DNA from: Arcicella aquatica
GTDB taxonomy: Bacteria; Bacteroidota; Bacteroidia; Cytophagales; Spirosomataceae
DNA: 64,000 nucleotides
Assembly (NCBI RefSeq): GCF_034928825.1
Contig: NZ_JAYFUL010000013.1
Span: 62,001-126,000, forward strand
Direction: 5' to 3'
The notes beneath the pieces were generated by a model. It was given only the letters and a program-made list of their open reading frames with translations, did not search any database and was not told the DNA's origin. The position numbers were made by a program, and so were the translations under genes. Below are positions 18,365-27,162 of the stretch, in pieces (positions within the stretch are counted from its first letter, which is position 1; each line of letters starts with the position of its first letter).

Positions 18365-20413
18365 CTATTTACTTAGCAAACGATAGATTTCCGCTTGTGA
18401 ACGTAAGCGTAAAGCAGTTTCATCTTTTGGGAAAAATACATTGTTTGATGAATCATCAATCGCAACAGCTTGAATGGTGTCGCGGAGCTGTAAATCAATG
18501 ATTTGTAATATTTCTTGTTTGATAGTTTCATTATAAATAGGAAAACACACCTCAATTCTTCGATAAATATTTCTATCCATCCAATCCGAAGAACCCATAT
18601 ATACTTCTTTATTTCCTTGATTATGGAAGATAAAAACCCTACCATGTTCCAAGTATTTATCAATAATTCTGCGTACACTAATATGCTCGCTCATGCCTAC
18701 AATGCCGGGGATTAAACAGCAGATTCCTCTGATAATTAGATTGATTTTTACACCAGCATTTGACGCTTCATATAGTTTACTAATCAGCACTCGTTCCTCT
18801 AAATTATTCATTTTGAGGGTAATAGAAGCAGGTAATCCATTTTTAGCATTATTAATTTCTCGGTCTATTAAAGCGATAAACTTATGCTGTAAGTTGAATT
18901 GAGCAACCAATAAATGTTTGAAATTACTAATATCTGAAATGTTTGGTTTTCGTTTCTTTTTACTGAGAAAGCGAAAGACCAATTCCATTTCTTGAAGCAT
19001 TTCTTGATGAGCTGTCAATAGAATATGGTCTGTGTAAAATCGAGCAGTACTTTCGTTGAGATTGCCAGTGGCAAGTAAGCCGAAGTAATAGGTTTTCTTA
19101 CCCATTTTTTTCTTGATTAAAGCGATTTTTGCATGGACTTTCAGAGATGGTACGCTGTAGATGATTTTTACACCTTCGGCTTTCATTCTTTTTGCCCATT
19201 TGATATTATTTTCTTCATCAAATCTTGCTTTCAATTCAACTAACACAGTCACTTTTTTGCCATTTTTTGCCGCGCTAATTAATGCATTTACGATTCTTGA
19301 ATCGCTGGCAACTCGATACAGGGTTACATAAATTTCTTCGACATTCGGGTTGATAGCCGCTTCATTAAAAAAACGAAGTACTGTATCATAAGACTGATAA
19401 GGCGCATGAAAAATCATATCTCCCTGACTAATTTCATCAAAAAGTGTTTTGTCTTCAGCAATTTGATGAGGAATAGCGAGCCAATTGTCGTATTTCAAAG
19501 TAGCATGATGAATGGGAATGGAAAAGAAATCTTTTAAATTATGATAACTTCCACCTTCTATGATACTTTGTTTTTTCAGATTAAGGTATTCCGTTAGCGT
19601 ATCTAAGTGGTTTTTAGGTACTTTGGCATCGTATAAAAAACGTGTGGCAAAGCCTAAATCTCTTTTCGCAATTTGTTTTTCTAGCTTTTCTACTAAATCA
19701 CCTTTATAGTCATCTTCCAATGTCAAATCTGCATCTCTCGTAGTTTTAAAAGTATAAAAACCTGTGATGGTTGATTTCTTAAAGACTAGATGAAGATGCT
19801 CTTTGATAATATCTTCTAAAAATACAATGTATTGTATTTTATCCTTAACGATACTGTGAAATCGTGGTAAATCATTCGATGGAATATTAATGATTTGAAT
19901 TTGTTCTTCTGGGTGTTTTTCAGATGATAATACAGCTAAGGCATACAGTTTATTGTTTTCAGGGAAAAAGCTTTTATCGCTTTTTAATAATGATATAGGC
20001 TGTAAAAAGGCAAGTACTTGCGTAAAGAAATATTCTCTTGTAGCATCCAAAATAGTAGTAGGGATGGGTTCATTATAAACAAGATGGATATTGTTTCCCT
20101 TTAAGGCAGGTAATATTTGTTCTGAAAGCGTTTTCCCAAAACTTTGCAACTGACGGTTCACAATCTCTTTGATTTGATTGAGAACCTCTTTGTTTTTTCC
20201 AGCATCGTCCAGCTCATCTTTTTCCGAAAGCTTTTTTAGCGCCATCAGAGCTGGAACTCTTACTCTGTAAAACTCGTCTAAGTTTGAAGAATAAATAGAA
20301 AGAAATTTTATTCTTTCTAATAATGGTACTTCATTTCGTTGGGCTTCGATTAATACTCGTTCGTTAAAGTATAACCAGCTAATATCTCTGTCGAAAAATG
20401 TAAAATCTTGCAT
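18365..20413 (-). CDS. ppk1: Polyphosphate kinase 1
   Basis: A 682-residue enzyme that reversibly transfers the terminal phosphate of ATP onto polyphosphate. The N-terminal domain opens with FFDRDISWLYFNERVL and SNLDEFYRVRVPAL, both family signatures. The phosphorylated histidine is His427 in LKVHAKIAL, in the first phospholipase-D-like catalytic domain, and the second such domain contains EHGRVFIFHNQGN and YMGSSDWMDRN. Length is normal. It appears to be a single gene; an integrase gene lies 109 bp upstream on the same strand but is unrelated in function. Confidence 0.96.
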   Translation of the reverse strand: MQDFTFFDRDISWLYFNERVLIEAQRNEVPLLERIKFLSIYSSNLDEFYRVRVPALMALKKLSEKDELDDAGKNKEVLNQIKEIVNRQLQSFGKTLSEQILPALKGNNIHLVYNEPIPTTILDATREYFFTQVLAFLQPISLLKSDKSFFPENNKLYALAVLSSEKHPEEQIQIINIPSNDLPRFHSIVKDKIQYIVFLEDIIKEHLHLVFKKSTITGFYTFKTTRDADLTLEDDYKGDLVEKLEKQIAKRDLGFATRFLYDAKVPKNHLDTLTEYLNLKKQSIIEGGSYHNLKDFFSIPIHHATLKYDNWLAIPHQIAEDKTLFDEISQGDMIFHAPYQSYDTVLRFFNEAAINPNVEEIYVTLYRVASDSRIVNALISAAKNGKKVTVLVELKARFDEENNIKWAKRMKAEGVKIIYSVPSLKVHAKIALIKKKMGKKTYYFGLLATGNLNESTARFYTDHILLTAHQEMLQEMELVFRFLSKKKRKPNISDISNFKHLLVAQFNLQHKFIALIDREINNAKNGLPASITLKMNNLEERVLISKLYEASNAGVKINLIIRGICCLIPGIVGMSEHISVRRIIDKYLEHGRVFIFHNQGNKEVYMGSSDWMDRNIYRRIEVCFPIYNETIKQEILQIIDLQLRDTIQAVAIDDSSNNVFFPKDETALRLRSQAEIYRLLSK

Positions 20414-20522
20414 GAAATATGAGGGAATAATTAAGTAGATTAAAGCTACTAGAAATCGGATAAGATTGAAATACTTTTAATTTTCTTAACAAGATATTAA
20501 TTTAAAAAGACATCATATCAGT

Positions 20523-21476
20523 TTATAAACCAAGTTTCATCGCAGCATTATGTTGTTTGATATTTTCAAGGCGAGTATAACGAATAATCATGGCCGATGT
20601 TTTATGTTTTGTTTGTCTCATTACCTCACTGTCGTCGGCTCCGTTGAGTTTAGCAATGGTTATAAAAGATGCCCTAAGGGAATGGGCAGAATATTTTTCA
20701 CCTAAATAGCTTTTCACTAAATCATTTACCGTTTTATCGTTGAGCCTTTCGTCTGTTAATTGGTTTCCCTTTCTAATCCTAACGAATAATGGACCTGTAG
20801 TTCTTTCTAATGTAGTCATCCAATTTTGTAAAGTTCGTACTGGGCAAAGGACTGTCTCTGGACTATAGAATATTGCTTTTTCTTCGTAGTCGCCATATTG
20901 ATTGGTTTTACTTGTTCCCATTGATACAATAAGCCCGTCTTCTGAAAATGTTAAATCTTCCAAGTTTAAAGCCACTAATTCTGAGCGTCTGAACGCCCCA
21001 GTAAATCCTAATAACAAAATAGCCTTGTTACGTAATAAAGTATGGGTGTCTGTTTTTATACTACGCAACACATTTTTGATTTCTTTGATATTAAAAGCAG
21101 GGGCTTGCTTTTGACGAATACCATTTGTCCTTTTAATCCCTTCCATCACCGCTCTGAATTGGCGGTCTTGCAGTGGAACATCTACATTATTCAAATGATG
21201 TAATTTGGCAATGGCTGCAAAACGACGATTGATAGTTGACCACTTATGAGTATCTGCTAAATATGCTGCATAGCCAGCCAAAGTAGTAGCCGAAATAGGC
21301 ATCATTGTGAGGTTATTTTTTTCGCACCAATCTTTGAGATGCTTTAAATCTGCTCGATATGCTCTTTGTGTATTTGCTGCACCTTCTAAACCTTTGCGAC
21401 CATAAGCATCTATTTTTTCAGCGAGTGTCTGAATATTTGCCAAAGTCTGATTATCCACAGTTGAGATTTCTTGCAT
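20523..21476 (-). CDS. Tyrosine recombinase / site-specific integrase
   Basis: A 317-residue recombinase with an N-terminal SAM-like core-binding domain (about 12-115) and a catalytic domain with all key residues: Arg163 in GAFRRSEL, Lys190 in TSKTN, His265 and Arg268 in AHSLRAS, His291 in KHKTS and the nucleophile Tyr300 in IIRYTR. It should therefore be active. It is longer than the usual XerC/XerD and lacks their context. It lies between ppk1 and a toxin-antitoxin pair. No attachment repeats, relaxase or phage genes are seen nearby, so its target is unknown. Confidence 0.92.
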   Translation of the reverse strand: MQEISTVDNQTLANIQTLAEKIDAYGRKGLEGAANTQRAYRADLKHLKDWCEKNNLTMMPISATTLAGYAAYLADTHKWSTINRRFAAIAKLHHLNNVDVPLQDRQFRAVMEGIKRTNGIRQKQAPAFNIKEIKNVLRSIKTDTHTLLRNKAILLLGFTGAFRRSELVALNLEDLTFSEDGLIVSMGTSKTNQYGDYEEKAIFYSPETVLCPVRTLQNWMTTLERTTGPLFVRIRKGNQLTDERLNDKTVNDLVKSYLGEKYSAHSLRASFITIAKLNGADDSEVMRQTKHKTSAMIIRYTRLENIKQHNAAMKLGL

Positions 21477-21579
21477 CGCTGATTTTGGTTTAAGCTTTAC
21501 AAATATACTTTTAGTTATGATAATGTTTAATTATCGGAAGTAATAATACAACTATAAAAACTCCATTTTAAATACATAG

Positions 21580-21987
21580 TTATAGGATAGTGATTTTTAC
21601 TTTGGTATGACGTTGTATTTTTTGGAAGTCAGATTTATTGAAAGTGTAAATTTCAGTACAACCATTATTCTCTGCAATTGCTGTATGTAGGCAATCATTG
21701 ATATGTTGAAAGCCAATCAATTTTGCTAATTGAATACCTCTGATAAAATCTGTTGTTGTATAAGCAACCGGCTTTGCAATCATAAAGTCTTGAATCATTA
21801 TTTCGACATCAGATTCTCGACAACCTAAACGATTAGCAACATAGCTAAGCTCCTGTAAGGTTAGAAGTGATGTAAAAAATACCTTATCTTTTATGGCTTG
21901 TTCGTAAACGGCAATCGCTTTACTATGGCTAAGTTGGTTTTGATTAAATAAATAGTTGATTAGAACATCGGTATCAAAATAGAGCAT
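21580..21987 (-). CDS. PIN-domain ribonuclease toxin (VapC-like)
   Basis: A 135-residue PIN-domain protein, expected to be the RNase toxin of a type II toxin-antitoxin system. Acidic metal-binding residues are in place: Asp6 and Asp8 in YFDTDVLINYL at the start, a central Glu in LQELSYVANRL (about residue 47), and the late HINDCLHTAIAENNG segment (Asp near 98). It starts 4 bp after the small upstream gene on the same strand, the usual antitoxin-toxin order. The cleaved RNA is unknown. Confidence 0.88.
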   Translation of the reverse strand: MLYFDTDVLINYLFNQNQLSHSKAIAVYEQAIKDKVFFTSLLTLQELSYVANRLGCRESDVEIMIQDFMIAKPVAYTTTDFIRGIQLAKLIGFQHINDCLHTAIAENNGCTEIYTFNKSDFQKIQRHTKVKITIL

Positions 21988-21991
21988 AACA

Positions 21992-22228
21992 TTATAAGTT
22001 TACTTCATTTGCCAAGGCATATAAGTCTAAACCTTCAGGAACACTAATCGCTTCATTTTTCAATCTTGTTAGTTCCGTTCTTTTAAACATTTCTGTATAA
22101 TCAATATCCTTATTTTGCTCGCTTTCTTTTACGGTAATGTCTATCATTACAGTAGAGCCAAATAAAGATTTAATTGATTTTACAATATTTGGTAATGCGT
22201 TGACAGGAATTTTAAAAGTAGCCTCCAT
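21992..22228 (-). CDS. Putative antitoxin of the PIN-domain toxin
   Basis: A 78-residue protein directly upstream of the PIN-domain toxin. It has no family motif I recognise. The N-terminal half reads like a short beta-rich domain (FKIPVNALPNIVKSIKSLFG) and the C-terminal half is acidic and probably extended, which fits an antitoxin whose tail wraps round the toxin. Assignment is by size and operon position. Antitoxins of this kind usually bind and repress their own promoter. Confidence 0.75.
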   Translation of the reverse strand: MEATFKIPVNALPNIVKSIKSLFGSTVMIDITVKESEQNKDIDYTEMFKRTELTRLKNEAISVPEGLDLYALANEVNL

Positions 22229-22351
22229 GATATTATTGTTTTATCAAATTTACTTTATTATAAAATATGTTGGTTAAACTTTAGCAATTATTAACTCAAC
22301 ATTTTTATGTGAAAACCTTTATAACTAATCTTTAAACAAATTTTGTTATTT

Positions 22352-22393
22352 AGTCTGAAAAAATATTGAATAATTCCAATATTTTTTCAGACT
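22352..22393. terminator. Perfect hairpin between divergent antitoxin and esterase genes
   Basis: Perfect 17-base arms (22352-22368 and 22377-22393; core AGTCTGAAAAAA) with an 8-base loop, followed by a T-rich run on the plus strand. It has terminator form but lies between two divergent genes, where no annotated transcript ends. It may insulate the genes, end a small unseen RNA, or fold in the esterase leader. Confidence 0.5.
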
Positions 22394-22406
22394 TTTGTTT
22401 TATAAA

Positions 22407-22421
22407 GTCTCAAATTGAGAC
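22407..22421. promoter_or_regulatory. Palindromic site upstream of the esterase
   Basis: GTCTCAA and TTGAGAC are perfect complements around a single A. The part CAAATTGAGACA (22411-22422) recurs exactly at 24298-24309, upstream of the next gene. It may be a regulator-binding site; this is inference from symmetry and recurrence. Confidence 0.35.
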
Positions 22422-22475
22422 AATAATAAATTTTACCTTTCAAAAATTCAATTTTATACCAACCTTCTATTTACA

Positions 22476-24116
22476 ATGAAAAAGAAAACATCCATAATAC
22501 TGTCGTTATTGCTCATGAGCTTGTCTCCTATGTTGAGTTTTAGTCAGAAAAAAACTGTTACTGCTGCTCCTATCATAGCCAACTCTAGCACTGGCGTTGT
22601 GCAGACTGAATTTGGTAAAGTAAGAGGCTATGTTCATAAAGGCATCTATACTTACAAAGGGATTCCTTATGCCGTATCAGAACGCTTTATGCCTCCGAGT
22701 AAACCAAAAGCGTGGGAAGGCGTAAGAAGTTCAATGACTTATGGTCCAGTATGTCCGATGGATGCAACGACTTCGGTAAACGATGTAATTGAGTTCGCAT
22801 TTAATCACAATTGGGGCTATACTAATGAAAGTTGCCAAAGCCTTAATGTTTGGAGTTCAGGAATCAACGACCAGAAAAAACGACCAGTGATGGTGTGGCT
22901 TCATGGTGGTGGTTTTACAGCAGGTTCTTCTATTGAACTCCCTTCTTATGATGGTGAAAATTTGAGTAAAAAAGGCGATGTAGTGGTTGTATCTTTAAAC
23001 CACCGTCTGAATATTTTGGGCTTTTGCGATTTATCGGCTTATGGTGATAAATATAAATATTCTGCCAATGTTGGCATCATGGATTTAGAGGCGGCTTTAC
23101 ATTGGTTAAAAGCAAATATTGCTAATTTTGGTGGCGACCCTAATAACGTAACGATTTTCGGTCAATCGGGCGGTGGTGCTAAAGTAACAACGTTGATGTA
23201 TGCCCCTTCAGCAAAAGGCTTTTTTCAGAAAGCTATTGTACAAAGTGGAAGTTACAGAACTAGTTTCTTAGAAAAAGAAGATGCTCAGAAAGTAAGTGCA
23301 GCTTTATTAGAAGAGTTAGGATTACAGCCTAGTCAAGTAGATTCTTTGCAAAAAATACCATACGATGTTTTAAATGCAGCGGGCAAAAGAGCTCAGCAAA
23401 AAGTACAAGCCAAAATGAAAGCAGAAGGAAAAGCTTTTGTGGGTGGTGGTTTAGGCTGGGGACCAAGTCATGATGGAAACTATTTACCTTATCAGCAAGT
23501 AGATCCAGCAGGGATTGAAATTTCTAAAAATATTCCCTTATTGATTGGTTCAACAAAGAATGAATTTATGGCATCGCTGATTAACCCTGCTATTAGAAAT
23601 TTTTCAACAGACGAAGCGAAGGCATTTTTACAGAAAAAATACGGAGATAAAACAGAAGCTTATTTAAAAGCAGTGGAGAAAGCTTATCCTAATACGACTA
23701 AACCATCTGACTTAATAGATATTGATGTGTCAACGTTTCGTCCAGGGGCTGTTAAACAAGCAAATATGAAAGCTACTGCTGATGCCGCACCCGTTTATAT
23801 GTATATGTTTACTTGGCAGTCGCCTATCATGGATGGTATGTACAAGGCTATTCACTGTATCGAAATCCCTTTTGTATTTGATAATATCGCTCGTTGCGAA
23901 GAAATGACTGGAGGCGGAAGTAGTGCTTATGCTCTTTCCAATAAAATCAGTCAGGCTTGGATAAACTTCGCTAAATCGGGGAATCCAAATCACAAAGGCT
24001 TACCAACTTGGCAAAAATATTCTGCTGAAAATGGTGCAACTATGATTTTGGATAATGAATGTGTTCAAAAATTTCATCATGATAAAGACTTACTTGAAAT
24101 AACGGCAGGTAAGTAA
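22476..24116 (+). CDS. Exported type B carboxylesterase/lipase
   Basis: A 546-residue alpha/beta-hydrolase of the type B carboxylesterase family (PF00135), exported by a signal peptide (about 1-24). The oxyanion-hole motif is WLHGGGFTAGS, the nucleophile Ser231 lies in FGQSGGGAK, the acid is probably Glu363 in STKNEFM and the base His460 in IHCIEIPFVF. GKVRGYVHKGIYTYKGIPYA is the usual N-terminal signature of the family. It hydrolyses carboxylic esters; a role in removing acyl groups from plant polysaccharides is possible because an exported glycoside hydrolase follows on the same strand, but that gene is 350 bp away with a terminator between. Confidence 0.92.
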   Translation: MKKKTSIILSLLLMSLSPMLSFSQKKTVTAAPIIANSSTGVVQTEFGKVRGYVHKGIYTYKGIPYAVSERFMPPSKPKAWEGVRSSMTYGPVCPMDATTSVNDVIEFAFNHNWGYTNESCQSLNVWSSGINDQKKRPVMVWLHGGGFTAGSSIELPSYDGENLSKKGDVVVVSLNHRLNILGFCDLSAYGDKYKYSANVGIMDLEAALHWLKANIANFGGDPNNVTIFGQSGGGAKVTTLMYAPSAKGFFQKAIVQSGSYRTSFLEKEDAQKVSAALLEELGLQPSQVDSLQKIPYDVLNAAGKRAQQKVQAKMKAEGKAFVGGGLGWGPSHDGNYLPYQQVDPAGIEISKNIPLLIGSTKNEFMASLINPAIRNFSTDEAKAFLQKKYGDKTEAYLKAVEKAYPNTTKPSDLIDIDVSTFRPGAVKQANMKATADAAPVYMYMFTWQSPIMDGMYKAIHCIEIPFVFDNIARCEEMTGGGSSAYALSNKISQAWINFAKSGNPNHKGLPTWQKYSAENGATMILDNECVQKFHHDKDLLEITAGK

Positions 24117-24137
24117 TCTAATCTTTAGATATTTTTT

Positions 24138-24170
24138 AAAACGGTTTGGACGATAAGTCGAAACCGTTTT
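24138..24170 (+). terminator. Terminator of the carboxylesterase gene
   Basis: Perfect arms AAAACGGTTT (24138-24147) and AAACCGTTTT (24161-24170) with a 13-base loop and a following T tract. The rest of the 350-bp gap (24117-24466) holds only the repeated 12-mer at 24298-24309 and AT-rich DNA. Confidence 0.8.
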
Positions 24171-24466
24171 TTATTTAATGGGTCTTGGGGAAAGATAATG
24201 CAGAGTTTATCACATTACATCTATTTGGTAAGGCTTAAAGAAAAGAGATTTACAAGAATAGATTAGCTTTTTGGTATCCTAAATTTCATTTTTAACACAA
24301 ATTGAGACATTTTGAATAACTTTTGAACAGAAAAATCAAATAATTATTCTTCACTTTGTCCTGCTAATTATGAGAATACTGTAATAATAAAAAAATCTAA
24401 AGAATGAAAAGCATTGAAAAACACTAGCAAACAATTCAAAATAATTCATAAATAAATTTTAATCGC

Positions 24467-25540
24467 ATGAAAATTGTCAAAATATTACTGAGCCTTCTGG
24501 TTTTCAGTTTATTGTCTCAAAGTATAGTGGCACAATCAGCCCCAAGAGAAATTTGGTCAGTTGAAAAGGCAAATGCTTGGTACAAAACAAAAGGCTGGTT
24601 GCGTGGTAGTGATTTTATACCAAGCACAGCCATCAATCAATTAGAAATGTGGCAAGCAGAGAGTTTTGACCCCACCACTATCGACAGAGAATTAGGTTAT
24701 GCTGAAAGCATCGGAATGAATTCTATGAGAGTTTACCTACATCATTTAGCGTGGGAAGTTGACCCTAAAGGATTTAAAAGTCGTGTTAACCAATATTTGA
24801 CAATCGCTAACAAGCATCATATTTCTACGCTTTTTGTATTATTTGATGATTGCTGGAACCCAACATACAGTGCTGGGAAACAACCTGCGCCAAAACCTGG
24901 AGTTCATAACTCGGGATGGGTACGTGACCCAGGTGAATTGATTTTCAATGACCCGAAAGTCATTGAGAAATTAGAAGCATATGTAAAAGATGTTTTGACA
25001 ACTTTTAAGAATGATAAGCGAATAGTATTATGGGATTTATACAATGAACCTGGCAATTCAGGCTATGGCAATAAGAGTATGCCGTTGCTAGAAAAGGTAT
25101 TTATTTGGGGTAGAGAAGCCAACCCAAGCCAGCCACTTTCTGCAGGTGTTTGGAACTGGAGTTTGAAAGAACTATCTGATTTCCAGATTAAAAACTCAGA
25201 CGTTACTACTTATCATAATTATGGTGATTTACAGAATCATACTGATGATATAGCGAAGCTAAGAACATTATCAAAGCGACCACTGCTTTGTACTGAATAC
25301 ATGGCCAGAAGCAGAAATAGCTTATTCAGCAGTATTATGCCTTTATTAAAGAAAGAGAATATCGCAGCCTATAACTGGGGTTTAGTAGCAGGAAAAACCA
25401 ACACGATTTACGCTTGGGACAAGCCAATGCCTAATGGAAACGAACCAGAATTGTGGTTCCATGATATTTTCAGACCAGACGGAACGGCTTATAAACCAGA
25501 AGAAGTAAAGGTAATTAAAGCGCTTACAGGCAAAAAGTAA
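24467..25540 (+). CDS. Exported cellulase-like glycoside hydrolase (GH5/GH2-like TIM barrel)
   Basis: A 357-residue exported protein (signal peptide about 1-22, ending IVAQS) with a clan GH-A (beta/alpha)8-barrel. The acid/base is Glu194 in WDLYNEPGNSG and the nucleophile is probably Glu277 in LLCTEYMARS, the positions expected for strands 4 and 7. Early residues RGSDFIPSTAINQLEMW and SMRVYLHHLAWEVDP are typical of a group often annotated as cellulase or 1,4-beta-xylanase. The actual substrate is unknown. It has no sorting tail or carbohydrate-binding module. A strong terminator follows. Confidence 0.85.
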   Translation: MKIVKILLSLLVFSLLSQSIVAQSAPREIWSVEKANAWYKTKGWLRGSDFIPSTAINQLEMWQAESFDPTTIDRELGYAESIGMNSMRVYLHHLAWEVDPKGFKSRVNQYLTIANKHHISTLFVLFDDCWNPTYSAGKQPAPKPGVHNSGWVRDPGELIFNDPKVIEKLEAYVKDVLTTFKNDKRIVLWDLYNEPGNSGYGNKSMPLLEKVFIWGREANPSQPLSAGVWNWSLKELSDFQIKNSDVTTYHNYGDLQNHTDDIAKLRTLSKRPLLCTEYMARSRNSLFSSIMPLLKKENIAAYNWGLVAGKTNTIYAWDKPMPNGNEPELWFHDIFRPDGTAYKPEEVKVIKALTGKK

Positions 25541-25561
25541 GCGATATTGATAGATTTAGGA

Positions 25562-25605
25562 ATTCGGTTAGGGCTATCTATTTTTTTCGATAGCCCTAAC
25601 CGAAT
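25562..25605 (+). terminator. Strong rho-independent terminator
   Basis: Perfect 17-base arms (25562-25578 and 25589-25605; core GGTTAGGGCTATC) with a T-rich 10-base loop and six T after the stem. It lies 22 bp after the glycoside hydrolase stop. I see nothing else in the 350-bp gap to the Hpt gene beyond AT-rich DNA. Confidence 0.9.
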
Positions 25606-25890
25606 TTTTTATAACTACCTGATTACTAATGATATTTGATAATATACCTCAATAAATTCTTAGAGGGTAGCGTTTTAAAGAAGTTCAAAGCAAATAAATC
25701 TTTAAAATACTGTATGATAAGTTTTAATTTTGTCGAGTTTTCAGTACTTTTAATCGTTGTAAATAGTTGTTAAACAGAATTATGACTGTGTTTAATTAGA
25801 AAGTAATTCTTCAAATATCACGTTTTTTTTAATTCAGTCATTTTTATGGTATAGTTTTTGTCAATTTAGTTATAAGAAACAATCCAAGAT

Positions 25891-26262
25891 ATGTTCAGCT
25901 TTAATTCTCAAGTTAATGTGAATCACCTCAATAATATTTACGGAGATGATGTAACAATTGTAAAAATAATGTTTGAGTCTTTTTTAGAAGATAGTTTACC
26001 TATTTGGGAGGATATTCAGACTAAACTACAACAAAAAAAGTTTGCCGAAGTAGGCGGATTAGCCCATCAATTTAAACCATGTTTCTCGATGATTGGCTTT
26101 CCTGAAATTAGCCCAAAAATTCATGAATATGAGCTTTATGCAAAAGGGAATCCAACAGGAGACGAATTAATAAGACGTTATAATGCACTTTCGCCAGAGG
26201 TAGTTAAAGTAAAAGAGATTGTAACCGAGGATTTAAAAAGAATGGAAGAAGAAGGATTATAG
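25891..26262 (+). CDS. Histidine phosphotransfer (Hpt) domain protein
   Basis: A 123-residue single-domain protein matching the Hpt fold: a four-helix bundle with the phosphorylatable His59 in the motif LAHQFKPCFSMIG (57-69), which aligns with the family pattern AHxLKxxxxxxG. It would relay phosphate between a hybrid histidine kinase and a response regulator. No kinase or regulator gene lies nearby, so its partners are elsewhere. It sits 135 bp before the exopolysaccharide operon on the same strand, so a role in controlling that operon is possible but unproven. Confidence 0.85.
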   Translation: MFSFNSQVNVNHLNNIYGDDVTIVKIMFESFLEDSLPIWEDIQTKLQQKKFAEVGGLAHQFKPCFSMIGFPEISPKIHEYELYAKGNPTGDELIRRYNALSPEVVKVKEIVTEDLKRMEEEGL

Positions 26263-26397
26263 CCTAAAAACAACCTTGCCATTTATTAGTTATTAAAAAC
26301 GAAGTATATTTGATATTCGTAAATAATAAATTTTAACATGAATCTCTTGATTCTAAAAGAAGATAGGAAATATTAAATTTCTTTAAATAGTTTTTTT

Positions 26398-27162
26398 ATG
26401 GTTGGGTCACGAAGATATACTATTGGCATTTTTTTATTTTTGGTATTATGGATAAGTAAATTAGAGGTCACTGGGCAGTCACTTCCTGCTGATGCCTTAT
26501 TAGCAAAAGCTTTAGATTCGGAAGAGTTTTTGCCCTTGCTGATTGATGCTGCAACAAAGTCGTCTCCTCAAATAAAGAGAAGTATGAATAGCGTAGATAT
26601 CGCAACATCAACGTTAAAAACCAACAAAAATGTTATCTTTAGTGGAATAGGCCTTATCTCTTCATACAATTATGGTACAAACTATTCAGCCGTAAATAAT
26701 ACAGCAACCTCTGTTCCCGGAGCAAATTCTTTTACGACAGCACAAACTGGGTTTTACAATTTTGGGGTTGCAGCATCACTTCCTATAACCAATATTATCA
26801 ACAGAAAGCACTTATTGAAATCGAGTCAGGCGCAAGTAAACATTGCATTAGCTGAACAAGAGAACCTCACGCTTGAAATTAAACAGCAAATAATAGGTTT
26901 GTATCAACAGTTAAGACTGGCAAGAAAGGTATTCATCATCAATAGCAATAACCTGCAAATTGCCAAGTCGAATAGCTCTTTGGCTGAGAAACAATTTTTA
27001 CAGAATCAGATTACTATCGATCAAGTATCAAGTGTGCTTGAATCCTTTAATAAAGCAAAAGTAGAATATGAGACTGCCCTCAATAATTTCCAATTAATTT
27101 TCATGCAACTTGAAGTTGTGGTTGGGGTAAATCTTACAACATTATTACAACAGATTAAATGA
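26398..27162 (+). CDS. Half-length TolC-like outer membrane protein
   Basis: A 254-residue exported protein with a signal peptide (about 1-27) and TolC-type sequence: LPLLIDAATKSSPQIKRSMNSVDIATS (helix), beta segments around 75-125, then two long helices ending VVVGVNL. The family normally has about 450 residues in two repeats; here only about one repeat is present, and the frame is intact, so it is short by nature rather than broken. The stop overlaps the start of the Wzz-like gene by 4 bp (ATGA). It may replace the missing Wza as the outer membrane part of polysaccharide export. Confidence 0.8.
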   Translation: MVGSRRYTIGIFLFLVLWISKLEVTGQSLPADALLAKALDSEEFLPLLIDAATKSSPQIKRSMNSVDIATSTLKTNKNVIFSGIGLISSYNYGTNYSAVNNTATSVPGANSFTTAQTGFYNFGVAASLPITNIINRKHLLKSSQAQVNIALAEQENLTLEIKQQIIGLYQQLRLARKVFIINSNNLQIAKSNSSLAEKQFLQNQITIDQVSSVLESFNKAKVEYETALNNFQLIFMQLEVVVGVNLTTLLQQIK

